This document shows positions 17,215-25,781 of a DNA stretch of 64,000 nt, piece by piece (positions within the stretch are counted from its first letter, which is position 1; each line of letters starts with the position of its first letter). A program made the position numbers and the translations under genes. Under the pieces are notes generated by a model, which was not told where the DNA came from, did no database searches, and saw only the letters and a program-made list of their open reading frames with translations. Location of the stretch: NCBI RefSeq assembly GCF_050632395.1, contig NZ_CP192600.1, positions 1,612,001-1,676,000 on the forward strand. Reading direction: 5' to 3'. Source of the stretch: JAUYQR01 sp050632395 (GTDB taxonomy: Bacteria > Pseudomonadota > Alphaproteobacteria > Rhodobacterales > Rhodobacteraceae).

Positions 17215-18057
17215 CTAGCCCTTCGGGAAAAGGTAAGTGAGGGCGAGACGTGCGCCCCATCCTTCAGGACCGTTATCAGCGCTGTCCGCCCAATACCGCA
17301 CACCCCCCGTGATCTGCACGGGCTGGTCTCCGAGCGTGAGCAGCTGGGCTACTGTAACGTTGATCGGCACGGCCCAGTCTTCTGTCGTCCAGTTGTACAC
17401 GGCCTCGGTATTAATGCCAAAGGTCGTGGCCTTCGGCGTCGTATAACTGAGGAATGGCTGAAGGAAGGTGTTGGACGCATCACCATAGATATCGTTGTCG
17501 GTCACCGACCAGACGTGGTTTCCCAAGAACCCGACTGTCAGCGGTCCGCTCTGCTTGAGGGCGACAGCAGTAAGACCGAGCCCCCATTGCTCCGACCCCA
17601 ATCCATCTGTCAGAGACGGGGTCGTGATGACCGGCCCCACACCCCATATAAGGCCGTTTTTCGTCGGCGCTTTCGGGGAAAAGAAGAAGCTTTGGGTGAT
17701 GCCGCCGACGCCCGATTTGTTGCCTTGGCCCGGCACCACCCCCGTCTGGTCAATTAAAGGCACGATGGTCCGGGAAATGAGGTTCCAGTCTTCGCTGATT
17801 GAAAACGGAATCACCGGTTGGATGTTCAAGACGTGCTGTTCGCCGTCTCCTCCAAGGAAGCCCTCGTTGTAGTTGTACTGAAGCGGAACGCTGACCAGAC
17901 TTGAAATCGGATTGGAGAGTTGCTTCGCCAGATCGGCATCCTGCCCAAGAACCGGTCCCGCCAAGCCGACAGAAAAGCACGCGAAAACAAGAATTTCAAC
18001 GCGATGCTGGCGGTAAGCTCGACCGACAGACCCCTGATGCCGAGCTGTTCCGTGCAT
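17215..18057 (-). CDS. Outer-membrane beta-barrel transporter-like protein (MetA-pathway type)
   Basis: Intact protein of 280 aa with a signal peptide (hydrophobic stretch about residues 20-38, ending VLGQ). Alternating amphipathic strands and family phrases follow: NPISSLVSVPLQYNYNEGFL, QPVIPFSISEDWNLISRTIVPLI, GITQSFFFSPKAP, ITGGVRYWADSADNGPEGWGARLALTYLFP. This is the transporter-like barrel family annotated from phenol meta-pathway loci (PF13557 type), often seen near DUF3604 genes. AGGAG lies 8 nt before the ATG. It is the upstream gene of the decayed DUF3604 unit and the only undamaged coding sequence between 14.7 and 18.4 kb. Substrate unknown. Confidence 0.78.
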   Translation of the reverse strand: MHGTARHQGSVGRAYRQHRVEILVFACFSVGLAGPVLGQDADLAKQLSNPISSLVSVPLQYNYNEGFLGGDGEQHVLNIQPVIPFSISEDWNLISRTIVPLIDQTGVVPGQGNKSGVGGITQSFFFSPKAPTKNGLIWGVGPVITTPSLTDGLGSEQWGLGLTAVALKQSGPLTVGFLGNHVWSVTDNDIYGDASNTFLQPFLSYTTPKATTFGINTEAVYNWTTEDWAVPINVTVAQLLTLGDQPVQITGGVRYWADSADNGPEGWGARLALTYLFPKG

Positions 18058-18442
18058 TATGATTCTCCTGTGGTTTCATTGCTGCCTTCGACCGCAGAGA
18101 CCCTGCACCGTTTGCAGGGCCAGAGAAGCCCTAACAACTAATTTAACGTAAGCTGAATCGTTGCAAGAACTCATTGGTCCAGATCAGCGTTATCGAAGTC
18201 GGTGAGTGAAGAAAACGGGACAGGCGGTCATGCAGTATAGGTTGAGCGTGACCTTTCAGCTTTAGCCGCCGAGCGCGTATCGAAGGACACGCCAATACGG
18301 GCGGAATACATGAGCGGACACGTTGGCAGGACAGGGTTTGTCAGGATTACTATCCTGCCTTTGGTGCCAGACGCCGCGTCTAGAAAGCGGCACGGCTGGA
18401 AGGTTGCGTCGAGGTGAATCCAAGCGACCCGGTTAGTCCGCC
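18058..18442. other. Intergenic stretch left of the IS element
   Basis: No gene I can support. Near 18103-18121 there is a small hairpin (CCCTGCA-CCGTT-TGCAGGG). A minus-strand reading frame of about 70 codons (18228-18442, ending in a stop) runs into the IS end and may be the tail of an interrupted gene, but I do not recognise it. Confidence 0.4.
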
Positions 18443-18466
18443 TGGCCTGCTGCCGGTTTTGTGGAC
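18443..18466. repeat. IS3-family left inverted repeat
   Basis: 24 bp, TGGCCTGCTGCCGGTTTTGT then GGAC. It is perfectly complementary to the right end at 19699-19722. Confidence 0.9.
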
Positions 18467-18472
18467 GGGCAG

Positions 18473-19336
18473 TTAAGCTAACCCGGCCCTCTTTTCGAAC
18501 TCGACCGGGCTGAGGTAGCCGATGGTCGAGTGCCTGCGAACCGTGTTGTAGAACCTTTCGATGTAGTCGAACACATCTGCCCTGGCGGCATCGCGCGTCC
18601 GGTAGATCTTCTTGCCGATCCTTTCCGTCTTGAGCGACGAGAAGAAGCTCTCCATGACCGCATTGTCCCAGACATTGCCGGACCGGCTCATCGAGCATTG
18701 CACGCCGTTGTCGGCCATGAGTTTCTGGAACTGCTCGCTGGTGTATTGGCTGCCCTGATCGGAATGATGCAGGAGCGCGTCCGGCTTGCCGCGCCGCCAG
18801 ATGGCCATGACGAGGGCGTCGGTGACGAGTTTAGCGGTCATCTCTGCCTTCATCGACCAGCCGACCACGCGCCGAGAGAACAGGTCGATGACCGTCGCAA
18901 CGTAGAGCCAGCCCTCGGCGGTCCAGACATAGGTGAAGTCCGCGATCCACTTCTGGTTCGGGCGATCAGCATGGAACGCACGATCCAGAACGTTCGAGGC
19001 AGCCACTGTCAGGCGCTGCCCCTCGTCCTTCGGCAATCCGCGCCGACGCGGCCGTGCCCTGAGCGCTTGGGCCTGCATCAGGCGTTCGATGCGATGCAAG
19101 CCGCAGTCGACGCCCTCGGCCAGAACATCGCGCCAGACACGCCGGGCTCCATAAGTGCGGGCGCTGGCGATGAAGCTCGCCCGCACCTTCGCGCCGGTCT
19201 CTTCGTCTTCCCGGCTGCGCCTCGACGGAGCGCGGCCAAGCCAGGCATGGAAACCTGACCGTGACACATCCAGCGCGTCACACAGCCAACTCACCGGCCA
19301 GATGTGGCGGTGCTTCGCGACGAAAGCAAACCTCAT
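18473..19336 (-). CDS. IS3-family transposase OrfB (DDE integrase)
   Basis: 287 aa. It has an HTH_21-like N-terminus (SWLCDALDVSRSGFHAWLGR) and an rve integrase core with all three acidic residues: D in WIADFTYV, D in HHSDQGSQYTS, and E in DNAVMESFFSSLKTE. The C-terminal block YIERFYNTVRRHSTIGYLSP is typical of the family. It is normally made as an OrfAB fusion by -1 frameshifting. Here orfB lies in the +1 frame relative to orfA because of an insertion upstream, so it could be expressed only from its own ATG, which overlaps an upstream stop. Confidence 0.92.
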   Translation of the reverse strand: MRFAFVAKHRHIWPVSWLCDALDVSRSGFHAWLGRAPSRRSREDEETGAKVRASFIASARTYGARRVWRDVLAEGVDCGLHRIERLMQAQALRARPRRRGLPKDEGQRLTVAASNVLDRAFHADRPNQKWIADFTYVWTAEGWLYVATVIDLFSRRVVGWSMKAEMTAKLVTDALVMAIWRRGKPDALLHHSDQGSQYTSEQFQKLMADNGVQCSMSRSGNVWDNAVMESFFSSLKTERIGKKIYRTRDAARADVFDYIERFYNTVRRHSTIGYLSPVEFEKRAGLA

Positions 19337-19337
19337 G

Positions 19338-19661
19338 TCACTTCCCTCGCGAAGTAGGCGTCGCCAGTGGTTTCTCGAACCAATGGCGCAACCACTGGCA
19401 ACCCTTTTTTAGGATGTCGCGCTCTGCCTTGAGTTTGGCGACCTCTCTGCGCAGCCGATCAATCTCCAGCCGCTCAGGCTTCATCTGCCCGTGACCCGGA
19501 AACGCCTGCGAGGGATCCGTCTCCAGCTCCCGCACCCACTTCCGCAGAACATTCGCATGAACCCCCAGATCGCGTGACGCCTGAGCCGACGTCACCCCTC
19601 GATCCCTCACCAACTTCACCGCCTCAAGCTTGAACTCGCGGCTGAACTTCCGTCTCTCCAT
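19338..19661 (-). CDS. IS3-family transposase OrfA with altered C-terminus
   Basis: 107 aa: a helix-turn-helix (KFSREFKLEAVKLVRDRGVTS, GVHANVLRKWVRE) followed by a leucine-zipper-like stretch (LEIDRLRREVAKLKAERDIL). An A6-G slippery run (CTA AAA AAG) is present at residue 84. The following 20-odd residues (GCQWLRHWFEKPLATPTSRGK) are not family-like. They arise from an inserted palindrome, and the -1 frame after the run later reads AYFAREVT-stop, the sort of tail expected of intact OrfA. Confidence 0.85.
   Translation of the reverse strand: MERRKFSREFKLEAVKLVRDRGVTSAQASRDLGVHANVLRKWVRELETDPSQAFPGHGQMKPERLEIDRLRREVAKLKAERDILKKGCQWLRHWFEKPLATPTSRGK
19363..19399. repeat. 37-bp palindromic insert in orfA frameshift region
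   Basis: GCCAGTGGTT and AACCACTGGC form perfect 10-bp arms around a 17-nt centre, located immediately after the slippery A6-G run of the transposase. Its removal, with a 1-nt adjustment, would restore a normal OrfA tail. Confidence 0.6.
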
Positions 19662-19698
19662 GGAAAACTCCGATCCCGTTGAAACACCCTATCTCGGT

Positions 19699-19722
19699 GT
19701 CCACAAAACCGGCAGCAGGCCA
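19699..19722. repeat. IS3-family right inverted repeat
   Basis: 24 bp, the reverse complement of 18443-18466. It ends in CA and directly abuts the recombinase remnant. Confidence 0.9.
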
Positions 19723-19723
19723 G

Positions 19724-19849
19724 ACATTACTCGCGCCCCAGATCATCGAAGCGGTCTTGGACGGCAGGCACGCGCAGGGTGTGACCCCAGCGAGGGTGCT
19801 GGAACCGTTTCCAGAGGAATGGTTGGGTCAGCACGTCCGCCTTGGCTGA
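19724..19849 (+). pseudogene. C-terminal remnant of a large serine recombinase
   Basis: An open stretch of 41 codons ending in TGA reads LLAPQIIEAVLDGRHAQGV then RVLEPFPEEW. This is the characteristic C-terminus of resolvase-family large serine recombinases. The rest of the gene is absent: the IS right end lies directly upstream, and no recombinase sequence is visible on the other side of the IS. It marks a lost integrative element. Confidence 0.6.
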
Positions 19850-19987
19850 TCGACGCAAACGGCCCCTTGCGGACCGTCGACTGCAGCTGCTTTCAAGAGT
19901 CCGGCTTACCCAATGCCTACACTCATGGCCGCACCGATCTGTCGGGGGCGGGGCATCTGGCTGTTTCCCGCGCCCCGCCCGCATGTT

Positions 19988-21004
19988 TCAGTAGGCTGTC
20001 CAGCCGCCATCGGTAGCATAGATGCCGCCGGTGAAGTTCGACGCCTCTGGCGACAGCAGGAAAAGCATCATCGACACCTGCTCGCCCACGGTGGCCGAGC
20101 GGTGGGTCTTGTCAGTATAGGCAAGAATGCTATCGATCTTCATTCTTCCCATACTGGGGCCAACGGTTTCCGCGGCCGATGCAGCAACCAGCGCTCCGGC
20201 ACGCGCGACCATTGGCGTGTCGGTAGCCGCCATGTTGACCGAGTTCACCCGTATGCCATAGGGCGCATAGTCGATCGCGGCATTCTTTGTCAGTCCGTTC
20301 AACGCATGTTTCGAGGCCACATAGGCAGGGTTCCCGGAAAGTCCGGTCATACCTGCGATCGAGCCGACGTTGACAATTGCGCCGCCGCGATTTTGCGCAA
20401 CCATCTGGACGAGCTGGGCTCGCATCGACAGGAAGGTGCCGGTCGCGTTGGTCCTGAAGACCTTGTTCCAGTACTCTTCCGTCGCTTCGTGAATTCGGGC
20501 GAATACCAGTGGTTTCTGCTTGGCGTAGTCGGGTTCTTCGCCCGAGAAGACGCCGTCCATGACCCCGGCATTGTTGATGGCGCCGTCAAGGCCGCCAAAC
20601 GCGGCAACCGCCTGATCGACGGCGGCCTGCGCGACTGCAGCGTCGCCGACGTCGCCATAGACGAAGACCGACTTGCCACCGGCGGCAAGGATCGCCTGAT
20701 GGGTTGCTTCGCCCAGATCCTTCAGCCAGTCGACGCCGACGACATTTGCCCCCTCGCGTGCAAGACGTATTGCGGCCGCCGCACCCATCCCCCGGGCCGA
20801 CCCGGTCACGATGATCGTCTTGCCAGCAAAACGGCCTGGAATGAAGTAGTCCGGATCAACCGGCGTCATGGCGACGACGGCATTTCCTTCGGGGCGCCCA
20901 CCCGAAACCTGGGCTTCTGCCGCTGTCGGCGTCAGCACTTCCTTGGCGGCAACGACGGCACCCGCCGCAAGGGTCACTCCCTTCAGTACGTCACGTCTTT
21001 CCAT
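19988..21004 (-). CDS. Short-chain dehydrogenase with twin-arginine-like signal
   Basis: SDR oxidoreductase of 338 aa. The Rossmann motif TGSARGMG lies near residue 67, NNAG near 144, and the catalytic SIAG...YVASK (Ser/Tyr/Lys) near 216-233; the C-terminus GGIYATDGGW is classical. The unusual part is the N-terminus: MERRDVLKGVTLAAGAVVAA looks like a Tat signal, and about 60 residues precede the SDR core. A periplasmic NAD(P)-dependent SDR would have to be exported folded with its cofactor. AGGAG lies 8 nt before the ATG. It follows the barrel gene by 30 bp, so it is probably co-transcribed. Substrate unknown. Confidence 0.82.
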   Translation of the reverse strand: MERRDVLKGVTLAAGAVVAAKEVLTPTAAEAQVSGGRPEGNAVVAMTPVDPDYFIPGRFAGKTIIVTGSARGMGAAAAIRLAREGANVVGVDWLKDLGEATHQAILAAGGKSVFVYGDVGDAAVAQAAVDQAVAAFGGLDGAINNAGVMDGVFSGEEPDYAKQKPLVFARIHEATEEYWNKVFRTNATGTFLSMRAQLVQMVAQNRGGAIVNVGSIAGMTGLSGNPAYVASKHALNGLTKNAAIDYAPYGIRVNSVNMAATDTPMVARAGALVAASAAETVGPSMGRMKIDSILAYTDKTHRSATVGEQVSMMLFLLSPEASNFTGGIYATDGGWTAY

Positions 21005-21034
21005 GCTTTTTCTCCTGATTCCTGGAAGTTCGGT

Positions 21035-22810
21035 TCAAAAGGCCACCCGCAAGAATACCATCGCGCTGACCCACGGGTCGATGTCACCGGTCACACCGGA
21101 CGCAGTGTCGAGATCTGAGGAAGGAAAGGTTGCTGCAACATGAGCTTGAAGCATCGTGTTTTTTGAAATGAACCACTTGGCGGTGAGGTTGACTTCCGTG
21201 GCCAGATCCGCGCCGCCGAGGAATGACAGGGCAGGGTTGCCGCCGATGTTCGTCGTGCTGTCGGCCTTGAAAAGCCATATCTGGGGCACCAGTTCGACCT
21301 TCGGACTGGGGCGCAGGCGGAATTGCAGTCGGTGTGCAATCAGGTTGCTGTCCTGGAAAACCTTGAAATGGTTGATGCCCTGAACCCACTGTTCACCGTT
21401 GCCGCCAGACAGAAGGGGATCCCACCTTTCGAACCGGGCGGTATCGGGATCGTCGCCTGAGAACCTGGCAAGGCGATAGCTGACCGTAGGGTGCCATGTC
21501 GCGTCGGCAAAACTGTAGCCGACTTCGCCCATGATGCCGGCAGCCTTCATGTCGAAGCGGTCATTTCGCTGCACCGCGGCCTCGCCCACCACGAAAAGGC
21601 CGCTTAGCTCGGGTTGCCAGCGGAAGCGCATGTCGAAAACCTCAAGGCCATCACGGCCCAGGGTCGCGGTCGCCGGGTCGGGCGGCGTCGTAGAGAAATA
21701 ACCGAAATCGCTTTCAAGTACCTTGAGGTAGGTACCGCCAAGCTGCCAGCCGCCTTCCAGCCGCGTTTCCGCGTTCAGACCAGCGATCTTTGTTCTGGAA
21801 TCCACAATGGGCAGTTCGTCCGGGTCAAGATAGAACGCCTCGACCAGAGTTTCGTTGTAGCGCACCTGGCCAAGAACAAGCATGTCGGCGGCCCAACGGG
21901 GATTGGATTGGAGCGCCGCACGGTCATGCCCGTTCGACGCCGAGTTCGCGATCAAAAACCCCTCGCCGATCGCAAAACGCTTGCGGCCTGCCGTCACGTT
22001 CCAGACAAGACGGTTTCCTTCAGCCGAGGTGTCGCCGCCCACGACACCGATGTAGGCATCCTCGATCCCGAAGTGCAGGCGCGTCTCGTCGGTGAAAAGC
22101 TCGGTGCCAGTCGATCCGCTCAGGATACCGCTGAGGCCGCCGTAAAGGTGCGCCGACCCGCCGAGCGGCGTGATGCCATAGATCCCTGCATGCACGAAAC
22201 CTTCCACCCAAGCGTCGGTGCCAGCACCGGCCGGGTCACCCGAAACCAGGGGGTTTCCATTGAGAAAAAGGTCCGGCCGCCCGTACCATGCGTTGTCATT
22301 GGCGTAGGCCATGGTCAGCAGTTCGAGCTTGCCGACGATGTAGGTGCCGTTGCGATCATACAGCACCGGAAGATCGGAGCGATCCCCGGTCAGCATATAG
22401 CCACGCTCGGCGGCAACGGACCGCTCATCCGACAGGATTGCCTCGATGGTGACGATAACGCCGCCGGTGGCGCCCGGTGTAACGTTTACCGTGGTCTCGG
22501 TCACCGGCGAAGTCCGGCGCACCCGGGCCAAAGCGATTTCGGCCGCTGCACGCGAGAAGGTGCCGCCCGGAAATGCCTGCAGTTCCCGACGGATCAGGTC
22601 GATGATCCGGGTATTGAGGGCGGCATCGGCGCCGGGGTTCAGGATCGTGACGTCAACCGCCTCGATCCGGCTGGCGGAATCTTCGACCGCAACTACTTGA
22701 GCAAGTGAACCCGGCGCTGAGGCGCCAAAAACGACAGACGCCAGGATGGTTGAAATCAGCCCAGACCGTGCCCGGCATGATGCACCAACACTCAGGATGC
22801 TGCCTGACAT
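21035..22810 (-). CDS. Alginate-export-type outer-membrane barrel with N-terminal extension
   Basis: 591 aa with a signal peptide (about residues 1-37). Residues about 50-140 resemble a small alpha/beta domain (NTRIIDLIRRELQAFPGGTFS), possibly POTRA-like, and a long beta-barrel from about 150 to the C-terminal phenylalanine follows. Phrases such as HFGIEDAYIGVVGG, ERWDPLLSGGNGEQWVQG, HRLQFRLRPSPKVELVPQIW and DIDPWVSAMVFLRVAF fit the alginate-export (AlgE-like, PF13372) group. GGAGG lies 6 nt before the ATG. It heads an operon with the SDR and is divergent from a small winged-helix gene. The exported or imported molecule is unknown. Confidence 0.75.
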   Translation of the reverse strand: MSGSILSVGASCRARSGLISTILASVVFGASAPGSLAQVVAVEDSASRIEAVDVTILNPGADAALNTRIIDLIRRELQAFPGGTFSRAAAEIALARVRRTSPVTETTVNVTPGATGGVIVTIEAILSDERSVAAERGYMLTGDRSDLPVLYDRNGTYIVGKLELLTMAYANDNAWYGRPDLFLNGNPLVSGDPAGAGTDAWVEGFVHAGIYGITPLGGSAHLYGGLSGILSGSTGTELFTDETRLHFGIEDAYIGVVGGDTSAEGNRLVWNVTAGRKRFAIGEGFLIANSASNGHDRAALQSNPRWAADMLVLGQVRYNETLVEAFYLDPDELPIVDSRTKIAGLNAETRLEGGWQLGGTYLKVLESDFGYFSTTPPDPATATLGRDGLEVFDMRFRWQPELSGLFVVGEAAVQRNDRFDMKAAGIMGEVGYSFADATWHPTVSYRLARFSGDDPDTARFERWDPLLSGGNGEQWVQGINHFKVFQDSNLIAHRLQFRLRPSPKVELVPQIWLFKADSTTNIGGNPALSFLGGADLATEVNLTAKWFISKNTMLQAHVAATFPSSDLDTASGVTGDIDPWVSAMVFLRVAF

Positions 22811-23017
22811 TCAGGACCTCCGGTCTTTCAGAGAATTCTTCGTAGTTGAAAGTATGTCGCAGCGGCGGTGGCTGTGCACTCGGAATCGGAAGGGTGGATG
22901 TTGGCAGCCACCCAAAACGGGTTGCAAGGTCGTTGCCACTCAATTTGGGTTTCAAGCCAAGTGACTCTGGTGCCCGATTTGAGTAGAGCATGTCGAGGTG
23001 TGAGGATCTGATCGCCC

Positions 23018-23497
23018 ATGAGTGACGCACGACCGAAGGATGCAGCCACTCTTATTCGTGAGCGCTATGCGGAGATCTGGCCAAAGATCCTTGATCCTTG
23101 GACGCAATATCTCATTTCTGCGCGGTCCGCTTTCGACGGTGACTTGGACAAGATGGTTATCCTGGCCGTGGTCGGGTTGATGTCGCTGAAGGACAAAGGC
23201 CTCCTCGAACGTAATCCCCCGTCGATCAGCTACGATGATCTCGCAAAGCCCGGGGCGACAGCGACCGATGCACAACCAATCAATATCGAGTCGATTGCAC
23301 TCTATACCGGGATTCCGCGCGAGTCAGTTCGACGCAAGGTCCAAGAGCTTATAGGCCGGAAGTGGATTGCGCGAGATACGCGCGGGTATCTGGTGGTTTT
23401 GCCAGCAGCTGCTAGCGACCTGGAAGTGCTGAGCAGTCATTTGTTCCGACTGATCGGTCAGGTAAGTAGCGCGATCGACGAAGGTAAGAACGTTTGA
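23018..23497 (+). CDS. Small winged-helix transcriptional regulator
   Basis: 159 aa. The C-terminal half contains a helix-turn-helix (INIESIALYTGIPRESVRRKVQELIGRKWIARD) followed by a wing (TRGYLVVLPAA), a Crp/MarR-like DNA-binding arrangement without a cNMP domain. The N-terminal half (RERYAEIWPKILDPWTQYLISA) may be a sensor or dimerisation helix set. It is divergent from the barrel-SDR operon with 207 bp between, so it probably controls that operon. No closer family recognised. Confidence 0.68.
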   Translation: MSDARPKDAATLIRERYAEIWPKILDPWTQYLISARSAFDGDLDKMVILAVVGLMSLKDKGLLERNPPSISYDDLAKPGATATDAQPINIESIALYTGIPRESVRRKVQELIGRKWIARDTRGYLVVLPAAASDLEVLSSHLFRLIGQVSSAIDEGKNV

Positions 23498-23886
23498 CCG
23501 TATTTGATGAACCTCTGCATTCTGCGATCCAACTCGACCTGTGGCCGAAAATGCTGCTCGACGAACGAATGACCGTTCTCTAGCGATCCTGCAGCTGCCC
23601 TGCCGCACGCCCGGCAGTCTGCTTTCCGCCGTCTACCGCCGTTCAAACCGAACCTCCAAGGCGAGCAGGGAAGGTTCGACTACAGTCCCAAGACGTGCGG
23701 GCACCCCTCCGATCCAACTCCAATCGAGGGTTCGCGAAAACTGTTCCTTTGCAATGCCTTACAACCTGAACACCAAAACAGTGTAGGCAACAGGTCTGGA
23801 GAATATCGGCCCTGAGAGAACGTTTCCGGACCCCCTTTCACCGACGCCGGTGCTCAGCTCCGGCCGCATAACCCCCGAAAACAACG
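23498..23886. other. Intergenic stretch before tRNA-Ser
   Basis: No protein or RNA gene that I can support. Only short overlapping frames without family resemblance are present. Confidence 0.5.
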
Positions 23887-23908
23887 GAAAATCCGACCTC
23901 AGCCGGAT
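23887..23908 (-). terminator. Terminator of tRNA-Ser
   Basis: On the minus strand, ATCCGGC-TGAG-GTCGGAT forms a 7-bp stem (one G-T pair) followed by TTTT, 27 nt downstream of the tRNA 3' end. Confidence 0.6.
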
Positions 23909-23934
23909 CGGGAGAACGCTTTCGCTAGGGCAAG

Positions 23935-24024
<90 letters not shown>

Positions 24025-24215
24025 GCGCTTAGGGGTCGTCTATGGGGGCGGGGTGTAGCGGGACGCGGCGCGATGTGCAACCCTGAAATCCGCGCTCCGC
24101 CCGCCATTTCGCGCCACATTTCGCGCGCCGTCCCGGGTCGGCACCGACTGGCGCGCTTGGCAAAGCGGGGCAGAGATACTACCTCTCGATCAGACATCTG
24201 GCCAAGGATCACCGC

Positions 24216-25100
24216 ATGCGCCCGACCTCGCTCCTCCTCGCCGTCGTCCTGGGCCTTGGGCCGGTTGCGGGCACCCCGGTTCTGGCCCAGATTCTGGCCC
24301 AGACAGAAGGCACCGACCTTGCTGGCGCCACCGCGAACGCCAGCATTGCCGCACTGACCGAAACCATGAAGATCGGCCCCCTTTTCGAGGTTCTGGGCGA
24401 AGAGGGCATCGCCTACGGCAAATCGCTGGAAGAGGACATGTTTCCCGGCTCGGGCGGCGCGCAATGGACTGCGGCGGTCGCGGCGATCTACGACGTTCCA
24501 GCCCTGCGCCAGCGATTCGAGACCGCGCTCAGCGACCAGCTCGCCTCCGATCCCGCCACCATCACCGAGATCATCGCCTTCTTCGGCTCCGACCTTGGCC
24601 AGCGCATCCTGTCGCTGGAAATCGACGCCCGCCGCGCCTTTCTTGATGACGGCGTCGAAGAGGCCGCCCAGGTCACCGCTGACACCATGCGCGCCAAAGG
24701 TGACCCCCGCATCGACCTTCTCACCCGCCTCGCCGAGGCCAATGACCTGATCGAGATGAATGTCGCGGGCTCTCTGACCGGCAGCCTCGCCTTCCTGCAG
24801 GGCATGACCCGCGAAGGGCTGCAAGGCTCTGACGCCGACGAAAACCAGATGATGTCCGATGTCTGGGGCCAGGAAGAGCAGGTCCGCGCCGACACCACGA
24901 CCTGGCTTTATTCCTACCTCGCGCTGGCCTACCAGCCGCTCTCCGATGCCGATCTGGAAGCCTATATCGCTTTCTCGCAAACCCCGGCCGGCAAGAAACT
25001 GAACGCCGCCCTCTTTTCCGCCTTCGACGTGGTCTTCACCCAGGTTTCCTACGATCTGGGTCGGGCTGCGATCCGGGCGATGCAGGGCTCCGACATCTGA
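24216..25100 (+). CDS. Periplasmic DUF2059 protein
   Basis: 294 aa with a Sec signal peptide (RPTSLLLAVVLGLGPVAGTPVLA). The mature part is all-helical and acidic. DUF2059-like phrases occur twice: IAFFGSDLGQRILSLE near residue 126, and LEAYIAFSQTPAGKKLNAAL near 246. Function is unknown for the family. It stands alone between tRNA-Ser and the rplU promoter. Confidence 0.75.
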   Translation: MRPTSLLLAVVLGLGPVAGTPVLAQILAQTEGTDLAGATANASIAALTETMKIGPLFEVLGEEGIAYGKSLEEDMFPGSGGAQWTAAVAAIYDVPALRQRFETALSDQLASDPATITEIIAFFGSDLGQRILSLEIDARRAFLDDGVEEAAQVTADTMRAKGDPRIDLLTRLAEANDLIEMNVAGSLTGSLAFLQGMTREGLQGSDADENQMMSDVWGQEEQVRADTTTWLYSYLALAYQPLSDADLEAYIAFSQTPAGKKLNAALFSAFDVVFTQVSYDLGRAAIRAMQGSDI

Positions 25101-25121
25101 CCGCAGGGCGCGTCGCACGAC

Positions 25122-25150
25122 TTGACACTCTGCCCGACGCGCAGCATAAG
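25122..25150 (+). promoter_or_regulatory. Sigma70-type promoter of rplU-rpmA
   Basis: A perfect -35 TTGACA (25122-25127), a 17-nt spacer and a -10-like CATAAG (25145-25150) lie about 165 nt upstream of the L21 start. Confidence 0.65.
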
Positions 25151-25159
25151 CGCGCATCC

Positions 25160-25181
25160 CGGCGAGGTGCGAATCTCGCCG
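25160..25181 (+). other. Leader hairpin upstream of rplU
   Basis: CGGCGAG-GTGCGAAT-CTCGCCG forms a perfect 7-bp stem in the untranslated leader. A shorter hairpin (CGCCC-GGAA-GGGCG) follows near 25199. This could be an L21 autoregulatory leader, but no known RNA family was recognised. Confidence 0.35.
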
Positions 25182-25316
25182 GGCCATTATTTCATAACGC
25201 CCGGAAGGGCGCGCTGTCCGAGGCGGGCCAAATCTTTCGAGAAGCGGTCCGAAACATCCAAAGATCGGTTGATCGGCGGGGGCCACAGGACGCGGAGCAA
25301 AAGAAGGATAAGGCCC

Positions 25317-25775
25317 ATGTTTGCGGTCCTCAAGACCGGTGGCAAGCAGTACAAGGTGCAGGCGGGTGACGTTCTGCGCGTGGAAAAGCTTGCAGCCATT
25401 GCTGGTGAAAAGATCCAGTTCAACGACGTGCTGATGGTCGGCGGTGATACCGTCACCGTAGGCGTGCCTTTCGTGAAGGGCGCCGCCGTGCAGGCCGAGG
25501 TGATCGACCAGATCAAAGGCGAAAAGGTCATCCACTACGTCAAGCGCCGCCGGAAACACTCCAGCCAGCGCACCAAGGGCCACCGCCAGCATCTGACGCT
25601 GGTCCGCGTGACCGACGTGCTGGCATCGGGCGCCGACAAGTCGGGCGTCAAAGCCGCCACCGGCACCGCCGATGCACGCGTCGCGGCGCATGAGGCCCCC
25701 GGCACCAAGGCTGCAGCCCCGGTTGCAGCAGAAAAACCGAAGCGCGCCGCCAAGGCCGCGGCAGCGAAGGAGTAA
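25317..25775 (+). CDS. rplU: 50S ribosomal protein L21
   Basis: 152 aa. The L21 core (FAVLKTGGKQYKVQAGDVLRVEKL to YVKRRRKHSSQRTKGHRQHLTLVRV) occupies residues 1-104. An Ala/Lys-rich tail of about 45 residues follows, a type of extension common in alphaproteobacterial L21. The start at 25317 has AAGGA 8 nt upstream; upstream codons in the same frame are the leader. It is followed by rpmA after 6 bp. Confidence 0.97.
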   Translation: MFAVLKTGGKQYKVQAGDVLRVEKLAAIAGEKIQFNDVLMVGGDTVTVGVPFVKGAAVQAEVIDQIKGEKVIHYVKRRRKHSSQRTKGHRQHLTLVRVTDVLASGADKSGVKAATGTADARVAAHEAPGTKAAAPVAAEKPKRAAKAAAAKE

Positions 25776-25781
25776 CGATCC

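Larger units (their letters stand above)
18443..19722 (-). mobile_element. IS3-family insertion sequence, 1280 bp
   Basis: Bounded by perfect 24-bp terminal inverted repeats (18443-18466 and 19699-19722) beginning TGGCCTGCTGCCGG and ending CA in the IS3 manner. It carries orfA and orfB on the minus strand in the usual order. The 3-bp flanks (GCC left, GAC right) do not match, so no target duplication is evident and the flanks have probably been rearranged. A recombinase remnant abuts the right end. A 37-bp palindrome interrupts the frameshift window, so transposition from this copy is doubtful. Confidence 0.92.
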
